64,000 nucleotides of DNA, taken from contig NC_092670.1 of the NCBI RefSeq assembly GCF_964355755.1, positions 29,501,795-29,565,794 on the forward strand, in the 5' to 3' direction. The DNA comes from Antedon mediterranea. Taxonomy: Eukaryota; Echinodermata; Crinoidea; Comatulida; Antedonidae. Shown in pieces: positions 60,391 through 64,000 of this stretch. The notes beneath the pieces are model-generated. The model was not told the origin of the DNA, did no database searches, and saw nothing but the letters and a program-made list of their open reading frames with translations. The translations under genes were made by a program, and so were the position numbers. Numbering within the stretch: the stretch's first letter is position 1; every line of letters starts with the position of its first letter.

Positions 60391-61003
60391 GAACACTGCA
60401 GCTACCACTGGGAGCGGTCAGTCTGTCCTGCAGGATCCTCAGATTGTAAGGTTGGACTCCCTCAATCTACAGCGTTCTGCAGAAAATGCATTTCAGAATC
60501 GGGGAAGATGTACAGAAGCAACCGACGATGACCAGACTGACGATCAAGAAAGATTGAAATTAATGTTTGAAAAGCTCAGCAAGGCGGTGAATGAACATAG
60601 TGCTGTTTACAAAGCCCCTATAAGGAAATTCATGTCCGCGTTTGACAATATCACTACGGATGCTGCTTTAGTCTCTGCATTGGCTACTTTCGGTATATAT
60701 AATGGGCACTCTGCTGCAAGGCAAATTAAAATCAGAGCGAAGAAATGCCTCCAAACGACTACCAAAATTGGGGTGCAGCCGACTGCCATAGCGAGGCGCA
60801 GGGTTCCATTGGGAGGAAGGCGAGCCTTAATAACTGGACGACCTCCAAAACAAGTGAACCAATCAGATCATGGTTATGCCAAGAAAAGGGGTAGCACCAC
60901 AAAGAGAGGAGTTATCCCCAGAAGAAGAGCATCCGCACCTCACTCGCTATCTCAATGTGTAACAAATAACGCATCTCTTGGACAGACACATTCCACAAAG
61001 TAG
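60386..61003 (+). pseudogene. C-terminal remnant of the MULE protein, out of frame with the N-terminal part
   Basis: Open from 60386 to a TAG at 61001-61003, about 205 codons. It contains QERLKLMFEKLSKAVNEH, FMSAFDNITTDAALVSAL, then KIGVQPTAIARRRVPLGG, RRALITGRPPKQVNQ and a basic, serine-rich end. The block VQPTAIARR...GGRR...GRPPK is a conserved C-terminal signature of the same MULE-type protein family, recognised from memory. The frame differs from exon 5 and a stop separates them. However, GT at 60373 and CAG at 60431-60433 could define a 61-nt intron that joins AGA to GAT in phase 0, giving a 436-residue protein without a DDE core. Whether this splice is used cannot be told from sequence. 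Confidence 0.72.
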
Positions 61004-61284
61004 AAATGAATGATCAAGTATCATAAGGCCATAAAAACAGGAGAACATTCAGAATGATGTAAAAACATTTTAAATGGGAAGAAATTACACTTATTTTTTA
61101 ATTACATCTATTTTTGTCACCAAATCACAAACTGTTTGTTGTTTAAAATTAAAGTTAAAAAATATCTACAGGAACGGACACTTGCATTAGAAACTATTTA
61201 ATAAGCGCTATTTCTATATTTTGATAGTCTTTTAGTATTTTTATGAATAATTATATGGTTCATTGTATGTCTTTTTTGCTGTTC

Positions 61285-61456
61285 TTTCAAAGGACCTCAT
61301 TGGAAACAAGTCCGTAGAGGACTTTATGAGTTATCCTTGGCATTCTTCTTGTTTTATTCGGTCTTATGTCTCATGATTTTTTATATATGCTATTTTTTAA
61401 TTGTATGTCTGTGACTTTTTATGTACGGATGCCGAAATAAATCAAATCAAATCAAA
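61285..61456 (+). repeat. LINE 3' tail inserted in the MULE
   Basis: TCAAAGGACCTCATTGGAAA, CGTAGAGGACTTTATGAG and a T-rich stretch, then GTACGGATGCCGAAATAAAT followed by three TCAAA repeats. This is a LINE 3' UTR with a 5-bp simple-repeat tail and no coding part left. Confidence 0.75.
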
Positions 61457-61984
61457 ACCATTAGATAGACGCTTTTCATGCGAACTTGTTATGAATGGAT
61501 GTATTGTCTTAAAACTGGAACGCTAGTTGACCAACCACAGTACTGTTCTGATTACTATAATTGTTCAGGAATTCGATAAGAATTTTCAAAGTCAATTCTC
61601 CACTTAACTACACAATGCCTTGGTATCACCATGGAGTACTCTAGTAGGCTAGCGCAGTTAGCTAGGCTGTTGTCCCAGCTACTTCTAGGCCTACTAGGCC
61701 TTACTAATATAATACTAATAGCTACTAACGCGGCATATTTTCGAGATACAGTAAATTAATGTATACTTATATTTATTGCTAAAGCGAATGGCTGTGTCGT
61801 CAAAAAGTAGTTTGTTTTATCCATGAAGCAAAACACTCCATGGTTTATCCATATATATGATATAGAGAAAAGAATTATCCTTCGCGGAAGTCGCACATGC
61901 GCAATGGATGTAGTTGAGACGTCTTATGAATAATTCATAATTTTTTCCTCACTTACCTACGAAAAAAAAATTCGCTCGCGGAAT

Positions 61985-63214
61985 ACCCCTTGCGCTACTC
62001 TTTATGGGGAACTTGGGTGGTCAAAAATCTCATCTATTCAAAATATAAATAGAATTAATTATATGGAAAGAATTTTAAAGATGGAAGACGAACGTTGGCC
62101 TAGGATATTACTGAAAACAATACTTAAATTGACAGAGAACTTTAATGATCTATTATCTAAAATCCTATTATGTGTTCAAAATATCATTGATAATTGTGGT
62201 ACACATGATATTTTTTCTGATATTCGAAATGGTAATGATAACTTTGATGCCAACTGGGCTTCCAATACAAAAATAATTATGAACGATCCAGCTCTCTCTC
62301 ATTGGGTTGAAGACGGTAAATGTAAAACGTCAATTGGATATTATATGTAGGCCTATATAAAAAATGAACCAAAACATGAACAGTATCTACTTGATAAAAT
62401 TGACTTTGAAGGAGCATCGTTAAAATTTAAGCTGCGATTAAACACCCTTCCCCTTGAAAGAAAAACATCTAAATGGTCAAATGACCCTAATGCGAATGGT
62501 TGTTGTAAATTGTGCAACAGAAATGAAGAAGAAACCATTATGCACTTTCTCTTAACATGTACCACTCTAGAAGAAGAGAGAAAAAACCAAATTGGTAAAT
62601 TCCAACAAGAACTTTTGGAATGTAATCTTTTTTATTTCTATGACTATTTTCAAAATTTAGATTTATTCAACAAAACCCTTCTCATTCTAGGCAATGACCA
62701 TGATTTATTTGATAATAATTATTAAGTCTCTAATCGACACATTCTGTAAATCATTGGCTAAATCTTTATGAAAGAAACGTTGTGCTCTTTTAAACTAATA
62801 ATGTCAATGCTGTTGTGTTATGAATTGTTTTTCAACTTTTGTGTGTCGTTTTGATTTCTGTTTAGTTAATGTTGATACGTCTTAGTGTTGAGTATTACGT
62901 ATACCGTTATACTCTTTATTTTGATTTATACCGTGAAATTAATCTTATTATTTATTTTGTGTGTATCTAAACATTTTTATTTACTTTTATTCTTTTTAAG
63001 TTTTTTTTAATTTATTTATTTTTATTTATATATTTATATATTACATTTTTTTTATGTTTTGTATTTCACACTACATTCTATTAATTTTACATTTATTTTG
63101 ATTCATTTTTTAGTTCATAATTTTATTTATTATTGTATGTTAATGCACCTTAATCATCCAAGTGTGCCACTGTTGTAAAATGGAAGTTTCCAATAAATCA
63201 TTATTATTATAATC
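61985..63214 (+). pseudogene. LINE ORF2 C-terminus and 3' UTR, right part of the interrupted copy
   Basis: It resumes the frame cut at 57199: TPCATLYGELGWSKISS, then RINYMERILKMEDERWPRIL and, through 62350, the variable C-terminal region. A TAG near 62348 interrupts it. The frame then continues with FKLRLNTLPLERKTSKW, CCKLCNRNEEETIMHFLLTC (a CxxC...H...C zinc-binding motif like the RVT zinc-binding domain) and a stop at 62723-62725. The 3' UTR runs to TTCCAATAAATCATTATTAT, a TTA simple-repeat tail near 63190-63214. Only one stop breaks the C-terminal half, so this LINE was fairly young when the MULE-type elements entered it. The minus frame 62353-62565 is a shadow. Confidence 0.9.
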
Positions 63215-63494
63215 TAATTTTTAAAAAGGCTATCTATTGCACTTTTGTTGTGAGCAAAGATACAAATATAATATAACAATAAAAAAAACCAATATATAAA
63301 CATAATCTTTTTCAGCTGAAGATAATATTATTTATTATTATTTATAAAATAAAACACTAATTGTATGAACGGATATCTCTGTTTTTACTCTGCATACATG
63401 GTTTTACAGTACAGCTGAATGCATAAAAAATATGATATAAAAAGATATGTAAACTCAAATATTGAGCAACTATTTATTTACCAACTTTGAATAT

Positions 63495-63735
63495 CCTAAA
63501 GATGTATTGTCCCCCAAAAACTTGAAAATGAAGATTAATTTAATCAGACTTTGAATAGGTCATTTTGTAGTTTTAATAAAGTTAATCACTTCTGTAGAAA
63601 AAAAAAATAAGAAAAAAATGTTTTCACTTATAAAATAACATGATAAATGGTTAAATTCAACCAAATATCCATTGTCTGGCAGCCAATTTGACCATTTTTT
63701 GCTTTAATTACAGTTTTTTCAGGTAAATAAATTTG
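63495..63735 (+). repeat. Dispersed repeat, TGTATTGTCCCC family, copy 2
   Basis: Same order of blocks as 24705-24925: TGTATTGTCCCCCAAAAAC, TCAGACTTTGAATAGG, CATTTTGTAGTTTTAATAAA, CTGGCAGCCAATTTGACC and TTACAGTTTTTTCAGGTAAA. About 80% similar by eye. Confidence 0.8.
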
Positions 63736-64000
63736 TTTCGATCTAATTTTTGGTCAAAGTAGATAACTATTATGTGAAATTAAAATTGCATATTCAACAA
63801 CAATTATTGTATTGTTGGTTGAAAATTAAATGAGGAATGAAAGACAAAAAAAGAAAAAAACTTTGATAAAGACACAAAAGCACATCTTGTCATTAGAAAA
63901 GTTCAGTTATCGAAAGCATATACATATTAACCGAAATACATTTTGCAAGTTTGCCTACCAAGGCAGAATAGGCATTCCAAAGCGGTTAATTAACAGGCGA

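Larger units (their letters stand above)
58058..61984. mobile_element. MULE-type transposon, 3.9 kb, with exact 9-bp target duplication
   Basis: The target duplication TCGCGGAAT lies at 58058-58066 and 61976-61984. The element itself runs 58067-61975. Its termini are identical, GCGAATTTTTTTTTCGTAGG, and the inverted match continues through TAAGTGAGGA and TGAATTATTCAT for about 55 bp. A 9-bp duplication with AT-rich TIRs and an internal gene of the WRKY-GCM1/FAR1-like DNA-binding kind identifies a Mutator-like element. The gene lacks its catalytic part, so this copy is not autonomous. It inserted two bases from the right end of the MITE at 57200-58056. A LINE tail (61285-61456) later inserted in its right part. 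Confidence 0.92.

Overview
This is AT-rich eukaryotic (metazoan) DNA with almost no host coding sequence. The palindromic word TAGGCCTA is scattered throughout. The mix of decayed non-LTR retrotransposons, Helitrons, foldback and MULE-type DNA elements, and a 5S-rRNA-headed SINE suggests a marine invertebrate, possibly an echinoderm. That placement is inference; no host gene here fixes the species. No bacterial operon, CRISPR array, phage or rRNA operon is present. Layout. 1-2.6 kb holds two minus-strand LINE remnants. 3.4-6.13 kb is three inverted-repeat elements one inside another. 6.87-8.49 kb is a satellite array of 52-bp units (about 31 copies) in two subtypes. 8.5-15.8 kb is mostly featureless, with minisatellites and an end-deleted MITE at 14.18 kb. 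15.83-17.28 kb (-) and 29.85-31.22 kb (+) are two full-length non-autonomous Helitrons in opposite orientation. Between them, at 17.54-17.72 kb (-), is the best host-exon candidate: a start codon and signal peptide flanked by good splice sites. 17.7-31 kb also has palindrome arrays, diverged tandem repeats and small dispersed repeats. 33.3-35.1 kb is a local duplication in which one copy carries a 1-kb MITE and the other keeps the empty site. 37-56 kb is largely unannotatable AT-rich sequence with repeats, a CAA/CAG microsatellite at 47.3 kb, a 5S-derived SINE at 48.5 kb, a foldback element at 51.0 kb and LINE fragments at 51.7-52.9 and 55.3-56.0 kb. The most informative region is 57.0-63.2 kb. 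A LINE ORF is split by a block of two adjacent MULE-type elements that share TIR modules. The larger element (58067-61975) has exact terminal repeats and an exact 9-bp target duplication. It carries a five-exon gene for a MULE-type N-terminal DNA-binding protein whose catalytic core is deleted but whose C-terminal tail remains; a possible 61-nt intron would join the two parts in frame. A 5'-truncated LINE tail lies inside this element, so the order is LINE tail in MULE in LINE. The window therefore shows several rounds of nested transposition with precise boundaries. All calls come from reading the sequence, without database searches.
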